From the NCBI RefSeq assembly GCF_029227915.1, contig NC_079884.1, positions 1 through 64,000 of the forward strand: a stretch of DNA of 64,000 nucleotides, read 5' to 3'. This document shows, piece after piece, positions 10,934 to 23,400 of this stretch. The number at the start of each line of letters is the position of its first letter. Within the stretch, counting starts at the first letter, position 1. The translations under genes and the position numbers were made by a program. Origin of the DNA: Hydractinia symbiolongicarpus. Lineage: Eukaryota > Cnidaria > Hydrozoa > Anthoathecata > Hydractiniidae. Under the pieces are notes generated by a model. It did no database searches. It worked only from the letters and a program-made list of their open reading frames with translations, and was not told the DNA's origin.

Positions 10934-13900
10934 TGTTATCACCAGAAATAATTGACGTATTTAATTTTTTTAAATAGCTAAAATCATAAAAATGCTTAAA
11001 AAGGGAAAAGCAAATTCGGCAGAATATCTTAGTCAACAACAAAAAAAGTGAATAAAAAATTTTGGTCAGCAAAAAATACTAGTCAATGCACCAAAATCTG
11101 TCTTTTTTTACCGACTTTTTACCGACTGCGAGAAACCACATATAAATACAAGCTACGTCATACAAAAAAGTTGGAAAACACGATTAAACTAAACTCTTTT
11201 TACAGTTTCTTCATGTTTTACGACAAATTTATCGCAATGCTACACCGTAATAAAGGCTCTGGAATTGAAACCCCGGTAACGAAGTTGGTTTATTTCTAAG
11301 TAAGTTAATTTATTATTTGAAGAGATAATAAGAGGATCGAAATCAACCAATCAGATCACAGCAATTAAAGTAATTACCCTTTTACGGACCTAGATTATTA
11401 TTATTCCAAATGTTTATACAGTATATAGCCACTTCAATGTTGGAAACACTGTTATCAACGTGGGTCTTGTGTTCTGAATATATACATTAGGTATACACCG
11501 GCATTGCGTACCCAATTTCCCTCATATGGCATAGGTTGAACCGTAGCTGTGGTGAAGACACTTGCTAAACATGTCCGCACTGTGGACCGAACCACGAACC
11601 TTGTGAGTGCGAAGAAAACTTCACAACCTTAAGACCAAACGCCACGCAGAAGCAAAAGATTGTGTAAAACCTTTGCTTTCTATAAAAGTTCAATTCGCTT
11701 CCGGTTCCGTTTGTCTTGAACCTTTTTGCACTTTTTTTAAATATTCGCTTTCCGACGTGCAGGAAACCATATTTCTGAAACTTAATAGGAAATACTTTTG
11801 ATATGAGTATTTCTGTCTATCGTTTCTTTCACTTTTCTTGCTGTCCAACCGGACTCTCAGTCCATGATTTATTGGCCGAGTCAATAATATTATCTTCCAG
11901 CTATGGTCCGCAATCTCATTTTTTGTCTGTATTTGCGTTGCGTACGGCTCTTTTGTGTTCTTGCACACGTTATTTAAACATTCGTTTTTGTTTCACTGAC
12001 ATAAACAGCATCATAATCCTTACATGGCAAATGCTCAGATACAATTTGCCGTTCAATTCGCTTTGTGAAAATCCCCCTTAAAGATTTGTTAACTACGCAA
12101 AAGAATACAATAAATCGCACACGAAACTATTGTTCTTAAAAATTAAGTTTTACGTGCATGTTTTTTTTTTAAAAAAAATTTCTAACATTTTATTCTATAC
12201 TATTTTTTGTCAATAAAACATAACAGAAAAGATTATTGGAAATCGTTAAAAAAATAGTTAAATAGTTAAAAAAAGTTTTATTTCGATACTTTTTCTTAAC
12301 AAAATATTGAATGCAACGAAAAGCCTTCAGGGGCTTGATGACAAAATATGTCTTCTGCTTGCCCCTGCCATATTGTTAACACTTATATGGCTACATTTTT
12401 TGTATATATTGTTGTCGGCGAATATATACTACTACTGCTACTATCATCTTTTAAAAAAATTGAGTGCAATCCAAGCACTATATTTATGCGACTGTTCGTT
12501 TACGTTCTTGCGCATGTGCTATAACAATTAACAAATGATCTGCAAATAGCTAAACTGTAAGCGTATGTTTATACTTCATTGTTCTTACCTTCCCTTTTAT
12601 GGGTACACGGGAAATCCCGGACTAAGGACCCTATAGGAGGACACAGGACCCGAAAGGAGGAGCCAAAGTTTCCTTGCGTCAATGTGTGCGGACCCTTCTG
12701 TGGACCATACCTCGTTCGTGACGTTAATTTGACTCTATACACGATCATTAGTTAAATCATAGAGATATTATTAAAAGAGAAAGATACACAACGGCTATTC
12801 AAGCTATTGTAGTTAGCACGTCCCTGAAGCAGGTGGTGCATTCATGGACATTTATATTTCCCGAAGCTGGATTGTTTTCTTTGATCCAATCATATCAAAG
12901 AAAATGTTTCGATAATAATTAACTGCACGTGTTAGCATAATTTAGACTCGTTAAAACGATTTTGCAAATTTTCTCGGAAAATTACGCCAAAGAAAATCGT
13001 CGTGAAAAAATATTTAAGCGAGGCCCTGAAAAAAAAGATAAACAAATGTCAATGATAAAAAGTATTTTATTTTGAGCCATAGATAGAAAAGGATTTATTA
13101 GCAATACAAAATAAGCTCAAAGACCTTGGTAAATATATCATTAAGATCTCTCTTAGCCAGGCAGAGCTAGATAGCTTTTAATTGACCTGTTGTTGTGGTC
13201 CAACAAATCTTACTAAGCTATAACATAACATATAAACAAATAGATTTTGTAGAAAGATTGTCCAGTCAATTTTTATTTTCCCTGACTGACATTAAAATCC
13301 CCTATTTTTCCTGTGCCAAATATACTTATAACTCAAAAACAATTAGGCTGAAAAGGGCTAAAAAATAAGCTAAAGTTTTACTGATAAGACTCTTAAAAAA
13401 CACAAACACACACTCAAAAACATGGGGAACATCTTTCAAGGAAAAGTTTTCACCGAATCAATTGTTACTATTATTCGAAACGTGTATATACTTATAAACG
13501 TGATGTTACATTGTAAATACTTGCAATATACGTACAACAAAATAAATTAAAAATGCTCAAAATATAGAAATATAAGAACAATTTCAAGCTAAACATGTCA
13601 ACAGCACCTCAAGGTAAAGCCAAACATAAAAATGTATATCAAGCTTAGCTACAGTACATAGTAATAACATTTTTATAAGAACAAAATAATCAAGGTATAC
13701 TTATATAAGACTAAAGCAAATTTTAAATTTTCCAACTTTCCAGGTGTTGCATCGTTCATCCTGTTTCAATAAAATATCAATCCAATTCCATGTCAATTTA
13801 AAACTGTTCATGTGTTGGTATTTTGTGTATAGCTATCTTAAAAATCTTTGTATAGCTCGATTTAGCTATCACCGATGATCTTTTAAGACAATACTTTTAT

Positions 13901-13995
13901 CCAAAACATAATAAAATTCAATATGTCTATTGTATATCGATAAGTAACTTCACTATTAATCAATATTTTTATCTGGTATGACTTGTGGATTTTTT
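10934..13995. other. Intergenic, no supported gene
   Basis: Long AT-rich stretch. A 65-bp segment at 11509-11573 has a diverged copy at 62865-62929. Open frames at 11607-12081 and 12307-12531 lack protein sense or splice context and are not called. A GC-richer patch at 12595-12720 is unexplained. Confidence 0.55.
11509..11573. repeat. Dispersed repeat, copy 1
   Basis: This 65-bp block matches 62865-62929 on the same strand at roughly 50 of 65 positions with no gaps, ending in the identical CACTTGCTAAACATG. Both copies are non-coding. A transposable-element or SINE body is the likely source; the family is not recognised. Confidence 0.6.
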
Positions 13996-14137
13996 TTAAA
14001 AATCAGTAGCTTTGATTGTATACACAGACATATTTGGGTTAAATACATCGTGATCCGACACTCCCATACAACGTTCCTGGTAATTCTGATCTAGTTTTCT
14101 AACGCCGTATTGCTGATCAAGGTTTTCTACCTCCATA
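13996..14137 (-). CDS. Orphan terminal exon candidate
   Basis: A minus-strand open segment begins after an acceptor-like CTTAG and runs for 46 codons to TAA. It reads MEVENLDQQYGVRKL, then a middle with CMGVSDHDVF, and ends NMSVYTIKATDF. The composition is protein-like (balanced D, E, N, Q, Y) rather than the K/F/I/N bias of random frames here. It could be the cytoplasmic tail of a membrane protein, or a last exon of the chitin-binding gene upstream, but no connecting exon was found. No family is recognised. Confidence 0.3.
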
Positions 14138-14981
14138 CTAAGTTCGTAAAACGTGTGATTGAAATGAAGTGTGTGAAATTTTTGGTAATTAATTCTCAGT
14201 GCATATTTTCATTGTCTGATATGAAAGATTGAAAATTGTACAGGTAAATTATTTCGAAGGCGAGGGTAAACTCCTGAGAGCTTTTTATTCAATTAACTTT
14301 GGCGGAATTCAGTGGAAAACTTAATTATTTTCTTAGTCTTTTAGAAGTAGAATTGTCGGGATTCTATACTGAAAGAATCGGTAATTAGTCGTTTTGCGAG
14401 TAACGCACAAAATGAGCTAGAACCTAGTGACGCGCCTTCTTCGCATTGTTTGTCTTAACAATAGGAATTTGAATAGAGAATTATCGCGTTGTGTATCTTT
14501 CTCTTTTAATAATATCTCTATGATTAAATATACGGAGATAATTTAAGTTCTCGTTACATTCGAAAAAAAATATTTGGGGAAAAATTTACCGGCGTAAATT
14601 ATATATTTTTGGTAATATATTCCTTGAAAATTGCGACGTGTCGACGTGACTTGAACCATAAGCAAACATTTCCAAAATCAAACCAAACTCCAAAAAGTTA
14701 ACAAACACCTGCATAACGATTTTTATTTTTCTGGCACACAAACAAAACTTTCGAATTAATTTTAACGGTTAATTGAAAAATGAGGTACCCTAATTTGTGT
14801 AGTTTTTGAGGTGGCAGTTTTATTCTACAGACCAGATAGTTATGCGCTCTTCTTTGTCGCTTACCATATTACTATTAAAATAACGAATTTAGCTCCAATT
14901 TGTTAAAAAGAAATTATACTATTACCCTGATTTTACAACGCGTAGCTCCGCAACATTTAAATTTTACATAATAATTTGCAG
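14138..14981. other. Non-coding, nothing supported
   Basis: AT-rich sequence without exon-like frames, repeats or recognisable regulatory sites. Confidence 0.5.
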
Positions 14982-15082
14982 ACCAGATGCTGTTGCAAAA
15001 CTAAACCGCTTAGTGAAGTTGATCACTTAAAAGATGAGCTGCAAAATTTTATGTCCAGGGTTAAAGATGCCATCGAAACAGG
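14982..15082 (+). CDS. Orphan exon candidate (amphipathic helix)
   Basis: After a good acceptor (AATTTGCAG) 33 codons read TRCCCKTKPLSEVDHLKDEL and then QNFMSRVKDAIETG, followed by a possible GT donor at 15083. The sequence is amphipathic and protein-like. It may belong with the split exon at 15558-15822, but the phases do not join directly, so any gene here is fragmentary or has more exons. Confidence 0.25.
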
Positions 15083-15179
15083 GTTGTTTTTTCATAGGAT
15101 CATCAATTTTTAAATTTGTAAAGTGTTCATATATATGTTGATAGTAAATCACCCTTGTTGACTTTTTTGTCTTTTAATA

Positions 15180-15260
15180 CGCCAGGGCTGATATTAAAAC
15201 CAGTTACGTTTGAGTCTACTCAGCACGGTGCGAAAAGTAAAGCCTGGGAAAAAAGTTGGT
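15180..15260. mobile_element. Degenerate family-A MITE copy
   Basis: GCCAGGGCTGATATTAAAACC and, 45 bp on, AAAGCCTGGGAAAAAAGTTGG are diverged inverted ends of the same palindromic family. Confidence 0.4.
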
Positions 15261-15557
15261 TTAGATTTATTTGCAATTCAGTCGGTAGTAGCTCACTAGG
15301 AATTCCTCGTTCATGATCAATAATTGCAATGATCAGTACCCATCACGTCGGACTTTCAAAAGATTACCCAAACCTTTCGGTTAAGGTTAAGGCTCGCTGA
15401 TAGTGTAGCGCGCGTGGAATTTTCTCGAACCCAGTCTATTTTAGAGTGCACGAAGTGAAAATTTTTTAGCAGCAAAATTCAACATTCGTTTGTTGACATT
15501 ACAACATTACTGTGCTATACTTCGAACGTTGAGATTAAATGAAAGTGTTATGAATAG

Positions 15558-15822
15558 GGCAAACTGTTTTATGATATGGCTGCTCGAGTTCCAGACGAAG
15601 AAGGTGTACGATATGAACCTCATCCCCAGGGCATCTTGTATTTTTCTGACCCCGGACGGCGTTCGTATCGGCATCCCAGGGTCACAAAAGATACAAGATG
15701 CCCTGGAGACGAGGTTGGTACGATATTTGATTAGAGTGATCCAAAATCTTTCTAAGACGCAAATTGAAAATTGCGCGCTTAATATTTATGAAGAATATTG
15801 TTCTGAGGAACAAATTGTTCAA
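15558..15822 (+). pseudogene. Exon interrupted by a MITE
   Basis: A plus-strand exon appears to run from an acceptor-like GAATAG (or from the ATG at 15576, in good context) to a strong donor CAA|GTAAGA. The left half reads MAARVPDEEGVRY; the right half resumes LIRVIQNLSKTQIENCALNI. Between them lies a 103-bp family-A MITE plus one copy of its 9-bp duplication. The 112-bp net insertion shifts the frame and introduces a stop, so the exon is broken in this haplotype unless the insert is spliced out. The parent protein is not recognised. Confidence 0.45.
15615..15717. mobile_element. Palindromic MITE, family A, perfect 9-bp duplication
   Basis: The element starts GAACCTCATCCCCAGGGC and ends CCTGGAGACGAGGTTG, with ATCTTGTAT/ATACAAGAT inner arms. 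The flanks are exactly duplicated: GTACGATAT at 15606-15614 and 15718-15726. A 9-bp duplication is the hallmark of Mutator-like (MULE) transposases; assignment to that superfamily is inference, as no transposase is present. It shares its loop with the copy at 32988-33092 (GGACGGCG..TTCGTATCG). Confidence 0.9.
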
Positions 15823-15854
15823 GTAAGAGGAAGGAAAACCATAATAAAGATAGA

Positions 15855-15907
15855 TTTTCTTCTTTTTTCTTCTTCTTCTTTTTCTTCTTCTTTTTCTTCT
15901 TCTTCTA
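15855..15907. repeat. (TTC)n microsatellite
   Basis: A run of TTC/TCT units with TTTTTC interruptions; polypyrimidine on the plus strand. It lies about 33 bp downstream of the putative donor at 15823. Confidence 0.85.
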
Positions 15908-17430
15908 TTAATAAAAAGAGGACAAAAAATGGTACCTGGTTCCATACCACACATTTAATTTAACACAAAAAAGTTCGCCCGAGCTCGGAAAACATAGTTA
16001 TTTTGTACTTATTTCGCACTAATCTTAGATCATTCCATAAATATTGTATAAATTCCCCTTTTAGTACACTCACAAAACCAATACTTTCTGTTGCAGAAAT
16101 AGCTTCAAAAAGTGATGCAAATCATATTTCAACGATAAATCCAACATCATATCATTTTTACAGTAGTTTTTTTATAGTTCACCGAGAGAGTTTAATCACT
16201 TAAGCTCCCTGAATGCAGAAAATTGAATTTTAGGAATACCACATGCAAATTATCAAAAATGGTTATAACACTCAACACCAAAATTTGAAATACAGGTAAA
16301 TATCTGTCTAGCATACAGTATCACAGTCTATGCATGGAGTATTCCTAATTACCATAATATATATATATATATATATCACATAAACTATCAATAAGAAACA
16401 TAACATTGCAAACCTCTATATTAGAATCATATAAGTTTTGTTCGGGAATCGCTGACTCTTCTCTGTTTTCTTTTATTTATGTCACTAGAAATTGATCTCA
16501 AGAAAGTTTTAGTTTATGTTGGATGAAGGACCACGACAGCAGATAAATATATTTCGCTTTAAAGAATGTCTAATATTGAACAATGGAGATGATATCTGCC
16601 AATCATGTTTAACAAAACAAAAATAGCACAAAAAGCAGTAAACAGGTCGCAGTCAACTCTGAACACTCCAGCAAGTTGTTCATATATAAAAAGTTTAACA
16701 AGTCCTGGAGACGAGACGAGGTTGGGTATTCTCCCAGATTACAATGTGTTTTATGTACAAACTTTTTGTTAAATTTTAAATATACATTAAAAGTATTTAA
16801 GTAAGTATATAACTTATTAAAAAGATATATTAAAACTCATTCGGCTGTGTTTGACATAAAAGATGGAGTGTGTCAGAACTGAGGAATGTCGTTTTTGCAT
16901 TCAAAAAAGCGGGAAAGTTTTCTTCGACTCGGCTAGGCTATCACTCTATTTTTTATTTTAACAGATGCATTGAGTATTTGGTTGAAATATTAAGGTCTGC
17001 TGTTTATAAACGGATGCATTTATTTAATGTATTATTTACTAGATGTGGAGAAAATTAGATGCATTATAAAAGAGGATAATCTGAAGTGCGTCATACTTGT
17101 CAAAAATTTAAAATAGACTTTGTGTTACTCAATTTACCTCTTTGATTTAAAGTAACTATATCAAATTCATTATGAAAAGGGACACCCAGTTAATCAAATA
17201 TCCAAAAAAAATTCTCTTTAAAAACTCTATTTAACTGGTCCTTTGCGATTATAAGTTATTTTCGGAGAGCGATAACGTGCTAACATATTTTATAGGGGTT
17301 TGTCGTCAAAAGTCCAGGGATAAAAACAGATAAAATTTTTTGAGGTATATTAGTTGCTCGAGTAGTGGTGCGTCTACTATAGATTTACCAAACTCAATTC
17401 TTATTTTACTAAAAATTTGCCGTATCAAAA
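15908..17430. other. Intergenic, no supported gene
   Basis: AT-rich, with an (AT)n run at 16356-16377 and a family-A MITE end at about 16703-16726 (CCTGGAGACGAGACGAGGTTGG). A short plus-strand frame at 16863, MECVRTEECRFCIQKSGKVF, has a CxxC that recalls the start of ZAD zinc-finger domains, but it stops after 32 codons with no donor and is not called. Confidence 0.5.
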
Positions 17431-20400
17431 TTATTGTTTTCCAAGCAACAAACTCGATAACAACATTTGTCTTTTTTGCTTTCTGTTCCTTAATTTACCC
17501 ACGTGATATATATTATCTCGTTTAACGTCACACGTCGTCCAAAAATAATCGTTCACAATTAACGGTAAAGAATTTCTGTCGTCACATGAATAGATTTTGT
17601 AATTATACACAAGCCCGGTTGGGCAAGTGGCCGGGTATGTCCTTCCTCCTGCACATATCCAATATTTTGTACAATCTTGCGAGTTTGGATAAGTACCAGT
17701 GCGTCTGTTGTCGCAATAACCTACAGGACAAAAGTTTCAATATTATTGTAAAGAATTGTTATCTGAATAGAGAAGTTAACGTGGAACTCAACTTTACATT
17801 GGGTGGGAAAGTTTATTCAAAAGAGCTCTGGATACAAAAGTGCGTGAAATGTATCACATACAATGATTCATTAGACAAAACGTATGAAATAAAGTCATCA
17901 AAAGTGTTAAGTTCCCTTTCGTCCGGCAAAAGCTTTTGTTCATTTTTAAATTTTTAATTTTCCCGCTAAAAAATATGTAGTGTATTGACATTACATAAAA
18001 CGAACACGCGGGTGTTTGACAAGAATAATATTTTTTCTATTCTCACCCCCAGAGCTATTTGAGATTAAACCCTAAAAGTATTTCACTTTCGAGGTTTTAA
18101 TCTCAAATAGCTCTGGGGACAAGAATCTGTTTTTTCGTCTCAACATAAAATTCCATGAAAGCTAGAGGACCACAGTCTCGAAACAGAACTATGGACCATA
18201 AATTTAATTTGAATATCAGTATAGAATGATACAAGGGTTGTAAAGAACCTCCTCTTTGAAACTAAAAATGGCGGATTTTTTTTTAAACTTTATGTCTTGT
18301 TTGATTTCAGATTTTACGTTTAAATATAAACGGGGCAATTTTCGTCCAGTGAATGTATTTTCAACTTTTAGCATTTTATTTGTATCCTTATTTTAACATC
18401 GGAATCTATCTTATCTTATCTAAGGTGCTGTTGTTTAAGCCGCCTTATTCAACTGACAGACAGATTTTGTGAGAAAATACTAAAAATAAAACCTGAGAAA
18501 AGACATTCAATTGAATCACGAACAAATAAACACGCGAGCAAGTAAGCACGCGAACAAGTGAGCACGCAAACTTGCTATTTTTTTTGAATATACTCCATTT
18601 AGGATGCAAGAAAAGTTTCAAGATGAGAATATTCTTAGGGATATTCTTAACTCTTTTGTCTAACTTTATCTTTAATATTTTTATACAGTGTATACTATAA
18701 AAAAGCGTTATCTTAAAATAAACGCAGTAAGGGAAATGAAGCATAAATGCAAGCATAAATAAAAACACGATTTCGGAACTGGCAGAAAACGGGACATAAA
18801 GTTTAAAGGATTTGCAAAAGAAAACAAAAATAATAAATAAATAAATGAATAAATAAATAAATACCCGAGTTTGTGCATTGTCCATATTTACATGGTTTTT
18901 CTGTCGTTAATTTTTGATTTGATGGTTGAGTAGGTTTTGTTAATACTCCAGGTTTATTTGTAGGTTTTGGATTGGTTGGAGGTTTCACATTGTGAGTTTG
19001 TTCATTTTTATTCTTTTCATTCGTCGCTTTCTGATTTTCATCTTTCTTGTTCTTGGAATTGTGATCAGACTTACCAGCATCTTTATTTTTATTAGATTCT
19101 TTAGTACTTTTATCTCCATCACTTTTTGAACCTCCATTATTTTTATCATCATCTCCATCATTTTTATTTGAACCTCCATTATTTTTATTATAATCTCCAT
19201 CATTTTTATTTGAACCTCCATTATTTTTATTATCATCTCCATCATTTTTATTTGAACCTCCATTATTTTTATTAAAATTTCCACTATCTTTATTAGAATT
19301 TACATTATTTTTATTAGAATCTCCATCATTTTTATTTGAACCTGCATCGTTTTTATTTAAACCTCCATCGTTTTTATTAGAACTTCCATTATTTTTATTA
19401 GAATCTCCACCATTTTTATTTGAATTCTCATCGTTTTTATTTAAACCACCATCGTTTTCATTTGAACTTCCGTTATTGTCATTTGAACCTTTGATCTTAT
19501 TTGAGCCTCCATTAGATTTTCCATTATTTTTATTTGAATCTCCATTATTTTTGTTGGAGTCTCCGTCAAGTTTATTTGAATTTCCATCATTTTTGTTTGC
19601 ACCTTTATCGTCTCCATTGGATTCTCCCTTATTATTATTAAAATCGTCATTTTTGTTTGGACTTGCATTGGTTTTAGCTGAACCGCCATTATTTTTATCT
19701 GAACCGCCATTATTTTTATTTGAATCTCCGTTACTTTTATTAGAGTCTCTGTCAAGTTCATTTGAATATCCATCATTTTTATTTGTACCTTTACCGTCTC
19801 CATTTAATTCTTCCTTATTATTATTAGAATCTTCATTTTTGTTTGGACTTGCATTAGCTTTATTTGAACCGCCATCATTTTTATCTGAACCGCCATTATT
19901 TTTATTTGAATCTCCGGTATTTTCATCAGAGGCTCCGTCAAATTTATTTAAATTTCCATCATTTTTATTTGGACCTTTCTCGTTTTTATTTGAACCTCCA
20001 TCGTTTGTATTTAAACCTTCATTCGATTCTCCCTTATTATTATTATTAGAATCTCCATCATCTTTGTTAGAATCTCCTTTATTTTTATTTGAATCTCCAT
20101 CATCTTTGTTAGTATCTCCCTTATTATTATTTGAATCGTCATTTTTATTTGGATTTGCATTGGTTTCATTTGAATCTCCCTTATTTTTATTAGAGTCTCC
20201 GTCATTTTTATTTGAATCCCAACTCTCATTTGGTGTTCCATCATTGTTTCGCGAGGATTGGTCAGGTTTTTTAGAGTTTCTATTGTTTGATGAATCGCTA
20301 TTATCATTGGTAGATTGACCGTTGGGATTATTGGATTCAGATACCTTTTTATTATTATTATTTGGAGATGTATTTTCACTATTATTCCCGTTATTTGAGT

Positions 20401-23400
20401 CCTCAGAGTCTTCATTTTTGGAATTATTATTAGGGTTATTCTTGCCGTCAGAACTTTGGTCGTTAAGTGGTTTGTTGCCATTACTGGAATCGTCATTAGA
20501 AGTTGAAGTATTTTCACTTGGCTTTTGTGGATTTTTGTTACTATCGCTTCCACTGCTAGGTTCATCTACATTCTGATTACTATCCTTGGGATCATTTTTG
20601 TCATTCTGATTACCGGGGTTTTCACTGTTATTGCCATTATTCGGGCTGCCATTGTTGCTACTGACGTCATTCGTGTTTTGGTTAGGCTCGTTTTCGTCTC
20701 TGTTATCCTCTTTACTATTAGGTTTACTATTTTCTTCAGAATTGTCCGGTACAGGATTTTCTTTACTGTTATTATTTGGCGGTGTTTTGTTGCTCGATTT
20801 GACGCTCTCCTTGGAAGGGATTTGTTTGTCTTTGTTTTTAGAAGACAGAATTGCACATGGTGGTGTCTGACACTCTTGATTATTTGATTCCTCTGATGGT
20901 AGGAATGCGCATGGTGGTTTCTGGCAATCGCCATTATTTAGTTCTTTTGATGGTACAATTGCACATGGTGGTTTCTGGCAATTGCCATTATTTAGTTCTT
21001 TTGATGGTAGGAATGCACATGGTGGTTTCTGACAATCACCATTTTTTAGTTCTTTTGATGGTAGGAATGCACATGGTGGTTTCTGGCAATTGCCATTATT
21101 TAGTTCCTTTGATGGTAGGAATGCACATGGTGGTTTCTGGCAATTTTTGTTATCGTCTTCAGACGTCGATAATACTGCACATGGCGCCTTGTCGCATTCT
21201 GGCGAGGGATTTTCTGGCGGTAATTTTACATGTGGCCTATTGGGCCTTTTATTATCCGATGGATTCCCTTTGTTTTCATTTGTGTTTTCTGTCATCGGTG
21301 GAGAGTAGATAATTCCAGGTCTAGGATTATTTGGTCCCTCTTGTCTTCCATTACCTGGCGTATAAACAACATCTGGCAGCGGATTGTCAGGTGAAGTTTG
21401 AATATTTTCTCCTGGTTGTAAATTATCTAGTGGTGTGTTTAATGGTGGTCGTGCCAAAGGTTTACTAACAGGCATTGTTTTGTTAAGATTTTGCAATGTT
21501 GGTTTATTCTGGATTGGGTTGACTGGTGTAGGTTGTGTAGGCTGCACAGCAAAGTTATTATCAAGTTGATTTTTTAACGTATCAGATTCGATTTCAAGAT
21601 CTTTCCCAAGCTGAGCTTCTTGGCTACTCATAGTTGTCTTAGGGAGCAACTCGTTGGGAATTTTTGTTGGTTTGGGCGTGGTTGTTGTTTTTGGGCGTGG
21701 CTTTTTTGTTGTGATAACTAAAATAAAATAAAAAATGAGAAATACACTGGAATACAAAGATACGCTGAATAAATTAAAACTTATGCTGCACATTGGATAT
21801 CTCCACAAAAGAAACCAACCTGCGACATCGTTTGGTAGCTTTGATATTTTGTTTTGTTGCGCTTTTAATGTTTCAGGTTCAATATCACACTCCTCACTGT
21901 TACTACTGCTTTTACATTGAGGTTTCTTTGTTGGTGTGGCTTGGCAGTCTTCACCCTTACATGCGTTTTTATTCTTTCCTCCTTCCTTCCCAGATGGTTT
22001 ATTTTGTTTTGGTTTCTTTTCATCAGATGGTTTATTTTGTTTTGATTTGTTTCCATCGGATTGACTTTGTTGTTTTTCCTCATTTGATTGGTCAGCTGGT
22101 TTACAGTCTTTAATACATTTGGAATTCTCGTCACATCCTTTTTCACAAAAAACTTTAGTGTTGCATAGATTGCCACACTTGGGTTTCTCTTTGGGTGTGT
22201 ATATCACTTCCGGTTGCGCTTCATAATCGTTGGGACTCTGCTGTTGTTGTTGTTGTTGTTGTTGTTGTTGGTTTTGTGGTTGCTGTTGTTGGTTTTGTGG
22301 TTGATGTTGTTGGTTTTGTGGTTGTTGTTGCTGATTTTGTGGTTGTAGTTGTGGGTTTTTTTGTGGCTGTTGCTGTTGTTGGTTTTGTGATTGCTGTTGT
22401 TGGTTTTGTGGCTGCTGTTGTTTTTGTTTTTGATGTTGTTGTGGATTTTGTTGGTTTTGTGGTTGCAATTGCTGTTGTTTTTGTTGTTGTTTGTTTGGTT
22501 GCTGTTGTTGGTTTTGAGGTTGCTGTTGTGGGTTTTGTTGAGGCTGTTGTTTTTGGTTTTGAGGTTGTTGTTGTTGGTTTGGTGGTTGCTGTTGTGAGTT
22601 TTGTGGTTGCTGTTGTTGTTGGCATTGTGATTGTTGTTGTTTTTGTTGTTGTTGTTGTTGTGGGTTTTGTTGGTTTTGTGGTTGCAGTTGCTGTTGTGTT
22701 TGTTGTTGTTGTTTTTGTTTCAGCAGTTGCTGATTTGGTGGAGGTTTTTGTTGTTGTTGTTGTTGTTGCTCTACTTTACTATTAGTGTTTTGTGCACCAT
22801 CTCCTTTATTTAATGATGAATTATTTTGACCTATTGATGCTTCTTTGGAGCTGCCTGACAAGTACATTTGAGGTCTTTGTCCCTGAGACGTTGAGCTTCC
22901 AAATGCTGTTTTTAATTTCGGACGAGGTCTGAACAGTGCATCTCCTTTACTGTACTTTCCTCTAAGTGACGATCCCGTAAGAGAATTGACCTTACCAGCA
23001 GCAAAGCGTCCTTCAGAGATGGAAGATCCGTTCTTCTTATAATCTGAACTGCTGGAGATTTTATTCATAGCACCATCTGCACCAGAAAGACCAGCTGAAA
23101 ACGTGCCATTAGGTTGTTTATTCTTATAATTTGAATGAGCAGAGGTTCCTGCCATAGAACTTACATTGGCTCCTGAAAGTCCACTACCAAACTGTTTTCC
23201 TTTATAATCTGATCCCACAGAGATTCCTTTCATAAAACCTCCACTTAAGCCTCCACTAGAGCCTCCACCGTAGTCAAAAGCCGAAACTCTGCCATCAAAT
23301 TGTTTTCCTTTATAACCTGATCCAGTAGAGGTTCCTGTCCTTGATCCTCCGTTAAAGCCGGAAAGTTTAGTTGAGATTCCACCACCAAATTGTTTTCCCT

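Noticed and set aside
12595-12720. GC-richer patch with GGACCC/GGAGGA words, considered as an RNA gene
   Set aside because: No tRNA, rRNA or snRNA signature or stable fold could be recognised by eye.
15682-15954. Minus-strand Arg/Lys-rich 90-codon frame
   Set aside because: Reading of the TTC microsatellite and the MITE.
16863-16961. Plus-strand MEC..CRFC start resembling a ZAD zinc finger
   Set aside because: Stops after 32 codons with no donor and no second cysteine pair.
17586-17957. Plus-strand 123-codon frame with CxCC and KCVKC resembling a C-terminal cystine knot
   Set aside because: The opposite strand encodes a peritrophin-A domain with acceptor, phase match to the upstream exon and all six cysteines; the plus-strand cysteines are a shadow of it.
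19476-22785. Several long frames on both strands over the repeat regions (Phe/Leu/Ser-, Ile/Met- or Val-rich)
   Set aside because: They are other-frame readings of the coding minisatellite and the polyQ tract of the chitin-binding gene.
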